Positions 9,281 through 18,449 of a stretch of 64,000 nucleotides of DNA are shown here, one piece after another. Below the pieces are notes generated by a model. It ran no database searches, had not been told where the DNA came from, and saw nothing but the letters and a program-made list of their open reading frames with translations. Numbering within the stretch: position 1 is the first letter of the stretch; each line of letters starts with the position of its first letter. A program made the position numbers and the translations under genes. Origin of the DNA: Sphingobium sp. EP60837 (GTDB lineage Bacteria > Pseudomonadota > Alphaproteobacteria > Sphingomonadales > Sphingomonadaceae); the NCBI RefSeq assembly GCF_001658005.1, contig NZ_CP015987.1, positions 310,001 to 374,000 of the forward strand, in the 5' to 3' direction.

Positions 9281-11413
9281 TCATCCAATCGCGATTGCGG
9301 CATCGGCCGCATCCTGCATCGCGCCTTCGATATAGCCGACACCATTGGCGTCGCCTATGCTGCGGACCGGGAAGCCTGCATCGCGCAACATGTCGGCAAG
9401 GCGGTGGTCCCCCTGCGCGCCCTTCGCGATGATAACCTGGTCGGCCGCGATCGTACGACGCTGGCCAAAATTGTTGAGATAGCTGACGGTGCTTTCGCCG
9501 ATGGCAATGTCGGCGACGCCGGGCAGCAGCTTGACGTCCAGATGCTTGAGTTCGTCGAGCACACGCCAGCGGCGCACCACCTGGAGCCCCGCGCCCATGC
9601 GCTGGGCCTCGTCCACCACCACGACGCGGCGGCCACGATTGGCGAGGAATTCGGCAAGTTCAAGCCCGACCAGCTCGCCGCCGATGATGACGACCTGCTT
9701 TCCGAATGGCATCCAATATTGGCTGGCCGTCCGGATGAAGCCGGGGCGAGCGGTCAGCCCCGTGACCTTGCCCGCACGCATCATCAGCCGCGTCTTGCCG
9801 TCGATCTTGCCGTCCAGCTTATCAAGGTCCTGCGCCAGCATCAGGCTACGCATTTCATCGCCGCTGAACACATTGTCCCGATCCGCGCCGGGGATGGGCG
9901 GCAGTTCGCGCCGCGCGCCAGTCGCCACCACCACTTCATCGGGAGCGATCTGGCGCAGCAGGTCGGGCGTGGCGCGGGTGTTGAGCCGCAGGCTGATGTT
10001 CGCATGGCCGCGCACCTCGCGGTTCAGCCAGTCCACTATGCCCTGATTGGGCGCATAGGCGATGGAGGCGAAGCGCGCTGTGCCGCCAAGCCCGCCTGTC
10101 GCCTCGATCAGGGTAACACGATGGCCGCGCTCCGCCAGCCGCCGCGCCGCCTCCATGCCGGCAGGTCCACCGCCGATCACGGCGATATGGCGCGCACGAT
10201 CGGCGCGATGGAGGGCGCGCTCCCGTTCGAACCCCGTCTCGGGATTGACGGCGCATTTGACCGGACGGCTGAAGAAGATCTGGCTGATGCAGGTATAGCA
10301 ATAGACGCAGGGACGCACCGCTTCGCGCTTGCCCGCGGCGAGCTTGTTGGGCAGCTCCGGGTCCGCGAGCAACTTGCGCCCCATGGTCACGAAGTCGAGC
10401 TTGCCGTCCGCAATGAAGCGGTCGGCATCCGCCGGTTCGATCCGGCCGGGGCAGATGACAGGCACGTCCACCCGTGCCTTGATCCGTGCCGCCGCCTCGA
10501 CGAAGCCGTTGCGGATGTCGGTGGCATGTCCGGTCGAATAGGTAAGGCCCCGTCCGGGATGCCCGTCGGCGGACACATGGATGGCGTCCGCGCCTGCCTC
10601 CTGCGCAAGCCGCGCGGTGGTGGCCGCGTCCTCCACGGTGATGCCGCCGTCGATCAGGAAATGCTGGCTGTCGAGGCGCGGCCAGATCGGCATGTCGGGG
10701 CCCACGGCGGCCCGGATGCCGCGGATGATCTCGCACAAGAGGCGCGACCGGTTTTCGATCGAACCGCCATATTCGTCGGTACGCTGGTTGATCAGCGGAT
10801 TGAGGAAGGACGATATGAGATAGCCGTGGCCGGCATGGATCTCCACGGCATCGACACCGGCGCGTTTGGCCCGTTCGGCGGCGCTGGCGAACATCTGCAC
10901 AAGATGTTCGACATCCTGCGCCGTCATTACCTTGTAATTGGGCTCACCCATCGCCGCGAAGGGCGCAGTGAAGATCGCCAGCTCATCTTCTAGGAAGCCA
11001 TCCATCATGTCGCCGTCGCTCTTCCCCACGGCGGGAATGGAGGGAGTCCAGATCGGCCGCCCCGCGCGCATGTCGTTCATGGCAACGAGGCCGGCATGCT
11101 GGAGCTGCATCGCGAGCTTTGCGCCATGGGCATGGACCGCATCGGCCAACGCCCGGACGCCGGGCACGTGCCGTTCGTCCGAAATCGCCTCGTTGCGCCA
11201 GTTGCCTGATCCCTCGGGATATCCGATCGATACCGAACCCATGATGATGAGTGCCGCCCCGCCCTTGGCCCGCGCCTCATAATAGGCGCGCAGCCGGTCG
11301 CCCGAAATGCCATCATCGTCGGCCAGGTTCGATCCCATCGGCGTCATGAAGATGCGGTTGCGCAGCGGCATCGCGCCAATGCGCCCGGGTGCCAGCAGAT
11401 GGCGGTACGACAT
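9281..11413 (-). CDS. NADH:flavin oxidoreductase / 2,4-dienoyl-CoA reductase-like (OYE fused to FAD domain)
   Basis: A 710-residue enzyme of the FadH/BaiCD/BaiH architecture. The N-terminal Old-Yellow-Enzyme TIM barrel binds FMN ('EIHAGHGYLISSFLNP' near 191-206). Cysteines 369, 372, 375 and 387 should hold a 4Fe-4S cluster; the third follows after two rather than the usual three residues. The C-terminal FAD/NAD domain starts at 'IAVIGGGPAGMEAARRL'. Relatives reduce conjugated C=C bonds, including dienoyl-CoAs and, for BaiCD/BaiH, bile-acid enones. The start ATG follows AGAGAGGA. It lies in the minus-strand operon Rieske-SDR-OYE-SDR-LuxR. Enone reduction on a cyclic intermediate is the natural inference. 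Confidence 0.9.
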   Translation of the reverse strand: MSYRHLLAPGRIGAMPLRNRIFMTPMGSNLADDDGISGDRLRAYYEARAKGGAALIIMGSVSIGYPEGSGNWRNEAISDERHVPGVRALADAVHAHGAKLAMQLQHAGLVAMNDMRAGRPIWTPSIPAVGKSDGDMMDGFLEDELAIFTAPFAAMGEPNYKVMTAQDVEHLVQMFASAAERAKRAGVDAVEIHAGHGYLISSFLNPLINQRTDEYGGSIENRSRLLCEIIRGIRAAVGPDMPIWPRLDSQHFLIDGGITVEDAATTARLAQEAGADAIHVSADGHPGRGLTYSTGHATDIRNGFVEAAARIKARVDVPVICPGRIEPADADRFIADGKLDFVTMGRKLLADPELPNKLAAGKREAVRPCVYCYTCISQIFFSRPVKCAVNPETGFERERALHRADRARHIAVIGGGPAGMEAARRLAERGHRVTLIEATGGLGGTARFASIAYAPNQGIVDWLNREVRGHANISLRLNTRATPDLLRQIAPDEVVVATGARRELPPIPGADRDNVFSGDEMRSLMLAQDLDKLDGKIDGKTRLMMRAGKVTGLTARPGFIRTASQYWMPFGKQVVIIGGELVGLELAEFLANRGRRVVVVDEAQRMGAGLQVVRRWRVLDELKHLDVKLLPGVADIAIGESTVSYLNNFGQRRTIAADQVIIAKGAQGDHRLADMLRDAGFPVRSIGDANGVGYIEGAMQDAADAAIAIG

Positions 11414-11545
11414 GACTATCCTCTCTCTTGCGCCAGCTCAAATGGCGGGCGTCGATCGCAGGTGATGGCGGCGTGGCCGAAGTGCCGCGCCCTCCGTTGC
11501 ACGTCGCCCCGGCCGTTCTGCGCGCGGCCGGGGCGTCCGGGGGAC

Positions 11546-12328
11546 TTAAATGCCGTAGCCGCCCGAGACGTTGATCTGCTGGCCTGTGACATAGGCCGCG
11601 CGGCTCGACGCCAGGAATACGGCGGCGTGACCGATCTCCTCCGGCTGGCCCCAACGCTTAAGCGCCAGCCCTTTCTGGACCTCGGCCACCCATTCAGGGC
11701 CGAACACGCCCTGACGGGTGAGTTCGAGGAACATGCCCGCCTCGATCACGCCGACCAGGACGCTGTTCGCACGGATATTGTGGCGGCCTTCCTCCTTAGC
11801 GATGCCGCGCACGAGCGATTCATTGCTGGCCTTGGGCGCGACGGACAAACCGTCTTTATCGGGCCAGCGCATGTGGCCGGCCGAGCCGAGCGTCACGAAG
11901 GAGCCGCCGCCCTGCGCACGGAAGTGCGGCAGTGCCGCCTGCACCGTGTTGAAGAAGCCGTGCACTTCAGTATCGATCGCACGACGCCATTGTTCGTGCG
12001 TCGTTTCACTCAGCATGACCTGATCGACGAGCGGGCCGGCGCCCCATACCACGGTATGGACACGGCCATGGGCGGCGACCGCCGCCTCGAACGCCGCCTC
12101 CACCTGCGCCGGGTCGCGCACGTCGGCGCCGTGGACGGACGCCTTGCGTCCCAGCCCCTCGACTTCGCGGGCGAGCGTTTCCGCAGCTTCGACCTTGGAA
12201 TGAAAGCCGATCGCGACGTCCGATCCCGCCTCCGCGAAACATTGCACCACGCTGCGGCCGATGCCGCCGCTGCCGCCAAACACCAGGGCGGCGCCCGCCG
12301 GGAAGAGTGCCTTCTCCATCATTTTCAT
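11546..12328 (-). CDS. SDR-fold protein lacking the catalytic tyrosine
   Basis: A 260-residue Rossmann protein with 'ALVFGGSGGIGRSV' and the usual C-terminal 'LASSRAAYVTGQQINVSGGYGI'. The active-site stretch reads 'VTLGSAGH...LSVAPKASN': the catalytic Ser and Lys are present, but the Tyr four residues before Lys is Ser. It may therefore be a non-redox homologue (for example hydratase-like or binding) or use another acid. ATG 12328 is chosen because AAGAGAG precedes it closely; a GTG at 12352 abuts the Rieske stop. It lies 24 bp after the Rieske gene in one operon. A 132-bp gap follows before the OYE gene. Confidence 0.85.
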   Translation of the reverse strand: MKMMEKALFPAGAALVFGGSGGIGRSVVQCFAEAGSDVAIGFHSKVEAAETLAREVEGLGRKASVHGADVRDPAQVEAAFEAAVAAHGRVHTVVWGAGPLVDQVMLSETTHEQWRRAIDTEVHGFFNTVQAALPHFRAQGGGSFVTLGSAGHMRWPDKDGLSVAPKASNESLVRGIAKEEGRHNIRANSVLVGVIEAGMFLELTRQGVFGPEWVAEVQKGLALKRWGQPEEIGHAAVFLASSRAAYVTGQQINVSGGYGI

Positions 12329-12352
12329 TTTCTCTCTTGTTTCAGATGCCAC

Positions 12353-13423
12353 TCAGGCGGCTGCATGTTCAGGACGTGTGTCAAAGGTCGTCACGCTTCC
12401 TTCGACCCGCCGCTGAAACTCGCCCGCACGAGCTCGGGGATTGTAGAATTGCCTGTACCAGATGCGCACTTTGTGCACCGGGCCGTCCGCCGGGATCTGG
12501 AGGGGATTGAAGCAGGCGCGTTTGTTGCCCCAGATTTCGAAATCCTGCGCCAGTGCGAGGCGCCCGGTTTCCGCATAGGCCTCGGCAGTGGCGATGTCCT
12601 GCGCACTCGGCGGCGTGTTCGCCGCCTGCGACATGAGCGCATGCCATACCATCACTCTCCCATCCTCGACCGGCGTGTGACAGATCAGCATGAGCGAGGG
12701 GTAGGCGCCGGTGAGGCGGGACTGAAGGATGGCCGGGCCGGTGTACCAAGTGTCGGTTTCCAGCATGGCCTCACTGCCGACGAGCGTGCGATGCCCAGCG
12801 CCGAACTTCTGCCACAGGATGGCGCCTTCGAAGGCGTTGGTGAAATAGGCGCAGTCGGTCGATCCGTGCACCGGCACCATGTGCGGCGCATCGGCCATAT
12901 TATCGATGATCTCCTGCGGATGACAGTCGATCACCCCCAGATGATCGACTTTCCAGCGCACCCAGCTCGGATCGTCCCATTCCGCGAAGGGTGGCAGGTC
13001 AATATCAGGTTCCAGACCTTCGGGATCATGCCAGTACCAGATGATGCCTGCGCGCTCGACGATCGGATAGGTTTGCAGCCGCGCCGCCTTGGGCACGAAA
13101 TCGGAATAGGGGATGTGGTCGCATGCGCCGTCCGGGCCGAAGCGCCAGCCGTGAAAGGGGCAGCGGATCGATTCGCCCTGCACCTGCTCGCCATCTTTGA
13201 CGATGTAGGAGGTGACGTTTTTCGCCAGGTGCGCACCCATATGCGGGCAATAGGCATCGACCATGTGGGCCGTGCCGCTTTCACCCCGGTAAAGGACGAA
13301 ATCCTGTCCAAAATAATGGACCGTGCTGGGCCTCGTCGTCACCTCGGCCGCCTCCGCGACCATGAACCAGCCGCGGGGGTAGGTAAATTCGCCCAGCCCA
13401 TAATCTGCTGTGCGCGCCATCAT
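12353..13423 (-). CDS. Rieske non-heme iron oxygenase, KshA-like terminal component
   Basis: A 356-residue ring-hydroxylating oxygenase alpha subunit. The 2Fe-2S Rieske site is C59-P-H61 and C88-P-F-H91. The mononuclear iron site is in 'DNMADAPHMVPVH' (H181, H186) with a later Asp in 'AQDFEIWGNK'. Length and motif spacing resemble 3-ketosteroid 9-alpha-hydroxylase KshA and related sterol oxygenases more than two-subunit arene dioxygenases, and no beta subunit is nearby. It needs a reductase that is not in this window. AAGGAGAG precedes the double ATG. A copy of the island motif lies 56 bp upstream, so this is probably the first gene of a regulated operon. Confidence 0.88.
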   Translation of the reverse strand: MMARTADYGLGEFTYPRGWFMVAEAAEVTTRPSTVHYFGQDFVLYRGESGTAHMVDAYCPHMGAHLAKNVTSYIVKDGEQVQGESIRCPFHGWRFGPDGACDHIPYSDFVPKAARLQTYPIVERAGIIWYWHDPEGLEPDIDLPPFAEWDDPSWVRWKVDHLGVIDCHPQEIIDNMADAPHMVPVHGSTDCAYFTNAFEGAILWQKFGAGHRTLVGSEAMLETDTWYTGPAILQSRLTGAYPSLMLICHTPVEDGRVMVWHALMSQAANTPPSAQDIATAEAYAETGRLALAQDFEIWGNKRACFNPLQIPADGPVHKVRIWYRQFYNPRARAGEFQRRVEGSVTTFDTRPEHAAA

Positions 13424-13478
13424 CGCTCTCCTTCATCTGTTGCCACAAGGTGACGTGCCGGGCTGGCCCCCGATACGT

Positions 13479-13492
13479 CGAAATCAATTAGG
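13479..13492. promoter_or_regulatory. Island regulon motif, copy D
   Basis: CGAAATCAATTAGG differs from copy A at one base of 14. It overlaps the end of the SnoaL gene, 56 bp before the Rieske start, where an operon promoter is expected. Confidence 0.5.
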
Positions 13493-13940
13493 CTGGCGCA
13501 GTGTGCGCGCCACTATCCTCGCTCCAGGACGCGCGTTCACCCAGCACCTGCGCCACCACCCTGGGATTTACATATTCGCGCCAGCGCGTGATCCTGCCAT
13601 CGGCGAAATCGAGAATGCTGATGTAGCGGTTGGAATAGGGTTCGCCGGTCGGACGGTAGCGGCTGTGCGAGCTATATTCGGCGATCAGCCGGGTGTCTTC
13701 CGCCAGATCGTGGATCACCTCAATCTTGTAGGCATAATCGTCAAAATCGCGCCAACTGGTCTCCATCGCCTGCAGGAACCAGCGGGCGCCGCGATGTTCG
13801 GTCGGGAAGCCGTCCATCACGGGGAAGGGCCATTCAAAGACGATGTCGTCGGCGAGGCAGCGTTCGACCGTGTCGAACTCCTTGCGCCCCAGCGCGGTCA
13901 GCATCGTTACGAACAGATCCCGGTTTACATTGCTTGTCAT
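13488..13940 (-). CDS. NTF2/SnoaL-like protein
   Basis: A 150-residue alpha+beta-barrel protein. 'RCLADDIVFEWPFPVMDG', 'YSNRYISILDFADGRI' and 'WREYVNPRVVAQVLG' are typical of the SnoaL/PhzA-like branch of the NTF2 superfamily. Members act as isomerases, dehydratases, epoxide hydrolases or mere binding proteins, so no reaction is assigned. AAGGAGAG lies before the ATG. It starts 47 bp from motif copy B and is divergent from the SDR at 14057. The Rieske gene follows 64 bp after its stop, with motif copy D in between. Confidence 0.8.
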   Translation of the reverse strand: MTSNVNRDLFVTMLTALGRKEFDTVERCLADDIVFEWPFPVMDGFPTEHRGARWFLQAMETSWRDFDDYAYKIEVIHDLAEDTRLIAEYSSHSRYRPTGEPYSNRYISILDFADGRITRWREYVNPRVVAQVLGERASWSEDSGAHTAPA

Positions 13941-13986
13941 GCTTTCTCTCCTTGGCCGTCAGGATAACGAAGGCGGGAAGAGCCCG

Positions 13987-14003
13987 ATTACTCGATTTGG
14001 AGG
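13987..14003. promoter_or_regulatory. Island regulon motif, copy B
   Basis: The reverse complement reads CCTCCAAATCGAGTAAT; the first ten bases match copies A and C exactly and the right arm is weaker. It lies between the divergent SnoaL (13940) and SDR (14057) genes, about 50 bp from each start. Confidence 0.45.
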
Positions 14004-14056
14004 ACGCCGCGCGGCCGCTGGCCATTTTATGGTGAGGGAAAGAGAGGAGCCAAAAC

Positions 14057-14914
14057 ATGAGTGGCAGGAAAGTGGCAGTGGTGACCGGCGCCAGCCGTGG
14101 TGCGGGCAAGGGGATCGCGGTTGCACTGGGTGCGGCGGGCGCGACCGTTTACCTCACCGGCAGGTCGGTGAAGGAGGAAGGACTGCCCCTGCCCGGCACG
14201 ATCGGAGCCACGGCGCGGGCGGTGGACGAGGCGGGCGGGCGCGGCATCGGCGTTGCGGTAGATCATCGCGACGATGCCGCGGTGGAGGCGCTGATGGCGC
14301 GGATCGCTGAGGAAGCCGGCCATATCGACCTATTGGTCCACAGCGCGACGGCCTTGTCCGATGATCTGGTGAGGCCCGGCCCCTTCTGGGATAAATCGGC
14401 GGACCTTGCCGACATATTCGATGTCGGGCTCCGCTCCGCTTATGTGGCGACGCGTGCGGCGGCGCCGCTGCTGCTTAAGGCGGAGGGCGCGCTGGTGGTC
14501 GCGATCTCCTCGCCCGGCGCGCATTGCTACATGCACGGTCCGGGGTATGGCGCCCAAAAGGCGGGACTGGACAAGATGATGTTCGATATGGCGCATGATT
14601 TCCGCCCCTTCGGCGTTGCCACCCTGTCGCTCTGGCCCGGTCCCATGCGCACCGAGCGGCTGGAGAAAGGGCGCGCGGAGCGGCCGGAAATCTATGGCGC
14701 CATCTATGACGCGGCGGAAACGCCCGAGTTGCAGGGCCGGGTCATCGACGCCGTTGCGCGCGACGCCGAGCGGATGGCGCTGTCGGGGCGCGCCTTCTAC
14801 ACGGCCGACCTTGCCGAGCGGTATGGCATCGTCGATTTGGACGGCAGGCGGCCGCCTTCCTTCGCGGCAATGCTGGGCGAGCCGCACCCGTTCCATCCGG
14901 CGGTCATCGAATGA
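14057..14914 (+). CDS. SDR oxidoreductase, DHRS1-like
   Basis: A 285-residue SDR, longer than classical members. It shows 'VAVVTGASRGAGKGIA', 'LLVHSATAL', catalytic Ser in 'VAISSPGAH' and Y-x3-K in 'GYGAQKAG'. The extended C-terminus and 'SLWPGPMRTER' recall the DHRS1-type group, some of which reduce steroids and xenobiotic ketones. GGAGCC lies before the ATG. It is the only plus-strand gene in this part, transcribed away from motif copy B and convergent with the FAD dehydrogenase, from which it is separated by a hairpin. The substrate is unknown. Confidence 0.87.
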   Translation: MSGRKVAVVTGASRGAGKGIAVALGAAGATVYLTGRSVKEEGLPLPGTIGATARAVDEAGGRGIGVAVDHRDDAAVEALMARIAEEAGHIDLLVHSATALSDDLVRPGPFWDKSADLADIFDVGLRSAYVATRAAAPLLLKAEGALVVAISSPGAHCYMHGPGYGAQKAGLDKMMFDMAHDFRPFGVATLSLWPGPMRTERLEKGRAERPEIYGAIYDAAETPELQGRVIDAVARDAERMALSGRAFYTADLAERYGIVDLDGRRPPSFAAMLGEPHPFHPAVIE

Positions 14915-14922
14915 AGGGGGCG

Positions 14923-14953
14923 GCGACCGGCGTCCTCAGTTGGCGCCGGTCGC
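14923..14953. terminator. Convergent-gene hairpin, probable two-way terminator
   Basis: GCGACCGGCG and CGCCGGTCGC form a perfect 10-bp stem with an 11-nt loop that contains the stop codon of the FAD gene. It sits where two convergent genes meet. There is no clear T-run, so termination may be partial. Confidence 0.55.
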
Positions 14954-16603
14954 ATGCCGCGCAGCGATATAGCCGAAGGTCATGGCTGGCCCGATCGTCG
15001 ATCCGGCGCCGGGATAGGAGCGCCCCGTCACCGACGCCGCGCTGTTGCCGATGGCATAGAGCCCCTCGATCGGGCGGCCCGCATCATCCACCACCCGCGC
15101 CCAGGCATCGGTTGCGAGACCGCCATTGGTGCCAATGTCGCCCGCATTGACCGGCAGGGCGTAAAAGGGCGCTTTCTCCAGCGGCAGCAGGTTCGGATTG
15201 GGCGTCACCTTGGGATCGCCATAATAGCGGTCATAGGGTTGCTGCCCCCGACCGAAATCGGGATCCTCGCCCCGGCTTGCATGCGCGTTGAAACGGGTGA
15301 CGCTGTCCTCCAGCACGTCCGGGTCGACGCCGATTTGTGGCGCCAGCTCCCGGATGCTGCGGGCCTTGCGCAGAATGCGCCGCACGGCCGCAGGATGCAT
15401 CCAGGCCGGGATCATCGGCATCAGCGGACCCATCGGATATCGCCATTTGAACCGCGCATCGAGGATAACCCAAGCCTGCCCACCGCCCGCGTCGCGCATC
15501 GCTTCGCCCGCCTTGTGATAGGAGGCCGCCTCGTTGAGGAAACGCAGGCCCCGGGCATCGACGATGATTGAGCCGGGCAATGACCGTTCGAAGAAGAGCG
15601 GTCGGGCACGATCCTCCTTGGGCACCTTGATCGTGGGCGCCCACCAGGCCGAATCCATCCGTCGCGTCGCGGCGCCCATCTGCTGCGCAGCACGGATCGC
15701 GTCGCCGGTATTACCGCCCTGACTGCCTGACCAAGCGGGATCCGGCGACCCGGTGAGGTGCCGGCCGCGCATGGCAGCATCACGCTCGAACCCTCCGGCC
15801 GCCAGGACGACGCCCTGACGAGCGCCAATTCGCCTGACGCCTGCAGGGGTACGCACTACTGCGCCCACCACCCGTCCATCCTCTTTGATCAGCGAGTCAA
15901 GCGCATGACAGTAGCGTATCTGCACATGGCGCGCGTCCAGCGAGAGCTTGAGCCGCGCGAGCAGGGCATTGCCGGAGGTGAGGAAACGGCTGCGCCTCGA
16001 TCGCAACCGTTGGCCGATGTCGGAATAGTGCCGCCATAGCGCCCGGATCAGCATCTTTCGCCACCCCGGCATACGCGTGATCATGGGCGCAGCTTCGGCA
16101 GCCGTCCAGCTGATCCGGCCGAATAGCATGCCCGCCGGATGCGTGGGACGCAGCCGTGCGAGGTCATCGCCAAGCCGCCGCCCGTCGATGGGCTGTGGAT
16201 CGTGGCTGCGCCAGCCCATCTTTCCACCGGGGAGTTCGGCATGATAGTCGGTGTAGGGGATGGAGGCGTAGCGCACCTCCGTGCGCTCTTCCATATAGGC
16301 GAGCATGCGCGGCGCATTATCGACGAAGGCGCGAATACGATCCGGCTCCGCGTCGACGCCCGCCAGCGCGTCGATATAGCGGGCCGCTTCGTCAGGGCTG
16401 TCGTCGGCGCCCGCCGCCTTGGCCAAATGGCTGGCCGGTATCCAGATCACGCCGCCCGATGTGGCCGAGGTTCCACCGAACTGATCGCTCTTCTCGATGA
16501 CGGCGACCTTCGCATGATTGTCGGCAGCGACAATGGCGGCGGTGAGCGCCGCCGCGCCCGATCCCACGACCAGAAGGTCCATTTCCTCGTCAAATGCGTC
16601 CAT
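14936..16603 (-). CDS. FAD-dependent dehydrogenase, 3-ketosteroid delta-1-dehydrogenase (KstD)-like
   Basis: A 555-residue flavoprotein of the fumarate-reductase/KstD superfamily. It shows FAD-binding 'LLVVGSGAAALTAAIVAA', 'GGTSATSGGVIWIP' and the C-terminal 'GNSAASVTGRSYPGAGSTIG' then 'PAMTFGYIAA'. The Y-P-G-A-G segment matches the position of the catalytic Tyr/Gly pair (Y487, G491) of characterised KstD. Such enzymes introduce a C1-C2 double bond in 3-ketosteroids; related ones act on other cyclic ketones. ATG 16603 starts 5 bp after the upstream stop, so it is the last gene of a six-gene operon. Family is sure; steroid specificity is an inference from the neighbours. Confidence 0.87.
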   Translation of the reverse strand: MDAFDEEMDLLVVGSGAAALTAAIVAADNHAKVAVIEKSDQFGGTSATSGGVIWIPASHLAKAAGADDSPDEAARYIDALAGVDAEPDRIRAFVDNAPRMLAYMEERTEVRYASIPYTDYHAELPGGKMGWRSHDPQPIDGRRLGDDLARLRPTHPAGMLFGRISWTAAEAAPMITRMPGWRKMLIRALWRHYSDIGQRLRSRRSRFLTSGNALLARLKLSLDARHVQIRYCHALDSLIKEDGRVVGAVVRTPAGVRRIGARQGVVLAAGGFERDAAMRGRHLTGSPDPAWSGSQGGNTGDAIRAAQQMGAATRRMDSAWWAPTIKVPKEDRARPLFFERSLPGSIIVDARGLRFLNEAASYHKAGEAMRDAGGGQAWVILDARFKWRYPMGPLMPMIPAWMHPAAVRRILRKARSIRELAPQIGVDPDVLEDSVTRFNAHASRGEDPDFGRGQQPYDRYYGDPKVTPNPNLLPLEKAPFYALPVNAGDIGTNGGLATDAWARVVDDAGRPIEGLYAIGNSAASVTGRSYPGAGSTIGPAMTFGYIAARHATGAN

Positions 16604-16608
16604 TCCGC

Positions 16609-17649
16609 TCAGTTCCTGTCCATCGTCAGCATTACCTTGATCGCTTCGGGCGCGCATTGGGCGGCAAAAGCCTCCGGCGCCTGCGTGATGGGAAAGCGGT
16701 GGGAGACGAGCGCCGACCGATCGACCTTCCCTTCGGCCATCATCGCCAGCGCTTCGACCAGTTCTTCCGCCGCATAGCCGTTCGACCCCATGATCGTCGG
16801 CTGCTTCTGGATCACGGGGCCGAAGTCGATCGTCATGCGGTCCTTATAACCGCCGAAGCAGACAATCCGCCCGCCATTAAGGTCGATGAGGCGCAGCGCC
16901 GTTTCCAGCGGCGGCGGGCCCGGCATATGCTTGATATAGCCGGCGCAATCGAAGACGGCGCCGATCCGCGCCGATATACCCTGATAGCCTTCTTCGGTGC
17001 CGGTGATCGCCGCCACCTGATCGAATACGTCCCCGTCGCGTGCGTTGACTGCCGCGGTCGCGCCATGCGCGCGCGCGGCGTCCAGCCTCGCCTGATGGAC
17101 ATCGATCGCGATTACATGTCCGGTTTCGATGCCGCGCGCGCGAATGGCCTGGATGACGCTGAGCCCGATGATGCCGACCCCAAACACGGCGACATTTTCG
17201 CCTGGCTGGATCGTCGCTTTTCGCACCATCTGCAGGCCGTCGGCGAGCTGCTCGGTCGTCGCAGCCTCGATCATGTCGACACCGTCGGGCACGGGCACGA
17301 GCTGGAAAGGGTTGACAGGCACGGCGACATAATCGGCCATGCCGCCGCCAAAGCCGGTGACCCCGACGACGCGGTCGCCCACAGCCCATCCCTCCACGCC
17401 GGCTCCGACCGCCGCGATCGTGCCGGCGAACTCATGGCCGGGGACATGATAGCCCTCCGGCGTCGCGCGGACGAGCTGGTCACGATAGGCTCCGTTGCGG
17501 AACATGTGCAGGTCCGACCCGCAAATGCCGCAGGCGGCGACCGCGACGATCACCTCTCCCGGTTCGGGTGAAGGTCGGGTCGCGTCGCCGCGGGCGGCGA
17601 CCTGTCCCGGATCGACGAAGTCGGCAACGCGCATGGTGGTTCCTTCCAT
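16609..17649 (-). CDS. Medium-chain (MDR) alcohol dehydrogenase
   Basis: About 346 residues. 'ACGICGSDLHMF' and 'GHEFAGTIAAVGAGV' give the catalytic zinc Cys and His-Glu; 'VFGVGIIGLSVIQAI' is the NAD(P) Rossmann motif. The four-cysteine structural zinc lobe typical of many ADHs is not visible. ATG 17649 follows GAGGAGA by 7 nt; ATG 17634 with GGAAGGA is almost as good. The gene lies 11 bp after the SDR stop and 5 bp before the FAD-gene start. It probably oxidises a secondary alcohol or reduces a ketone of the pathway. Confidence 0.87.
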   Translation of the reverse strand: MEGTTMRVADFVDPGQVAARGDATRPSPEPGEVIVAVAACGICGSDLHMFRNGAYRDQLVRATPEGYHVPGHEFAGTIAAVGAGVEGWAVGDRVVGVTGFGGGMADYVAVPVNPFQLVPVPDGVDMIEAATTEQLADGLQMVRKATIQPGENVAVFGVGIIGLSVIQAIRARGIETGHVIAIDVHQARLDAARAHGATAAVNARDGDVFDQVAAITGTEEGYQGISARIGAVFDCAGYIKHMPGPPPLETALRLIDLNGGRIVCFGGYKDRMTIDFGPVIQKQPTIMGSNGYAAEELVEALAMMAEGKVDRSALVSHRFPITQAPEAFAAQCAPEAIKVMLTMDRN

Positions 17650-17660
17650 CTCGCTTCTCC

Positions 17661-18449
17661 TCAACCGGGCATGAATTCGCCGCCATTGATGTCGAGGCTT
17701 GCGCCCGTCACCACGGAACAATAGTCCGAAAGCAGCATGATGATTGGGCGCGCGCATTCCCGATCGGTCGGCATGCGGCCAAGCGCGATGGTCTTTTCCT
17801 GGGCAGCCTTCAGCTCGGCGACGCTCTGCCCGCTTTCCTTAGCCATATAGTCAAGCGCCTGCTCGACCGAATGGCCCCACATCCACCCCATGAAGGTGGA
17901 GTTGACCCGGATGTTCCAGCGGCCGACCTCGGTAGCCATCTGCACCGTCGCCATGGCGAGCGCTGCCTTGGACGTCGCATAGGCCGCCTGCTGAACCCAG
18001 GGCTTGCGCGTCACCTGCGTGTTGACGTTGACGATGGAACCGCCGCCACTCTCACGCATCTGGCGGATGACCGACTGGCACAGGCCCACCGTGCCGAACA
18101 GGTTGACGTCGAACGTCCGCCGCCATTCGTCGAGATCGGCATCGACCACATCGGTGAACGCGCCGGGAATGTAGGCGCTGTTGATGAGCCCATCGATGCG
18201 GCCGAAGCGGTCCATGGTCGCGCCGACCAGCCGCTCCACATCATCCCGTTTGGAAATGTCGGTCGGCACCTTGAGGACGCCCACATCCTGTCCGGCCTGG
18301 CGGATCATGGCTTCCGCCGCGTCGAGCTTTTCGGGCGTGCGCGCCGCGAGCACGACATGCGCGCCTTCTGCCGCCGCAAGAGACGAGAGTTCCTGGCCCA
18401 GGCCGGGGCCAATGCCGGAAACGATAACAACCTTGTCTTTGAGAATCAC
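17661..18449 (-). CDS. SDR family oxidoreductase (GTG start)
   Basis: A 262-residue SDR beginning 'ILKDKVVIVSGIGPGLGQEL'. The glycine-rich loop GIGPGLG, 'NSAY', and Y-x3-K in 'AAYATSKAAL' are clear. The residue at the usual Ser position, 13 before Tyr, is Thr ('VNVNTQ'). GTG 18449 is chosen because GGAGAG lies 6 nt upstream and because its GTGA overlaps the stop of the MFS gene, a pattern of translational coupling; a much longer upstream open frame is only the antisense-like shadow of the MFS gene. It is fourth in the six-gene operon. Substrate unknown. Confidence 0.87.
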   Translation of the reverse strand: MILKDKVVIVSGIGPGLGQELSSLAAAEGAHVVLAARTPEKLDAAEAMIRQAGQDVGVLKVPTDISKRDDVERLVGATMDRFGRIDGLINSAYIPGAFTDVVDADLDEWRRTFDVNLFGTVGLCQSVIRQMRESGGGSIVNVNTQVTRKPWVQQAAYATSKAALAMATVQMATEVGRWNIRVNSTFMGWMWGHSVEQALDYMAKESGQSVAELKAAQEKTIALGRMPTDRECARPIIMLLSDYCSVVTGASLDINGGEFMPG

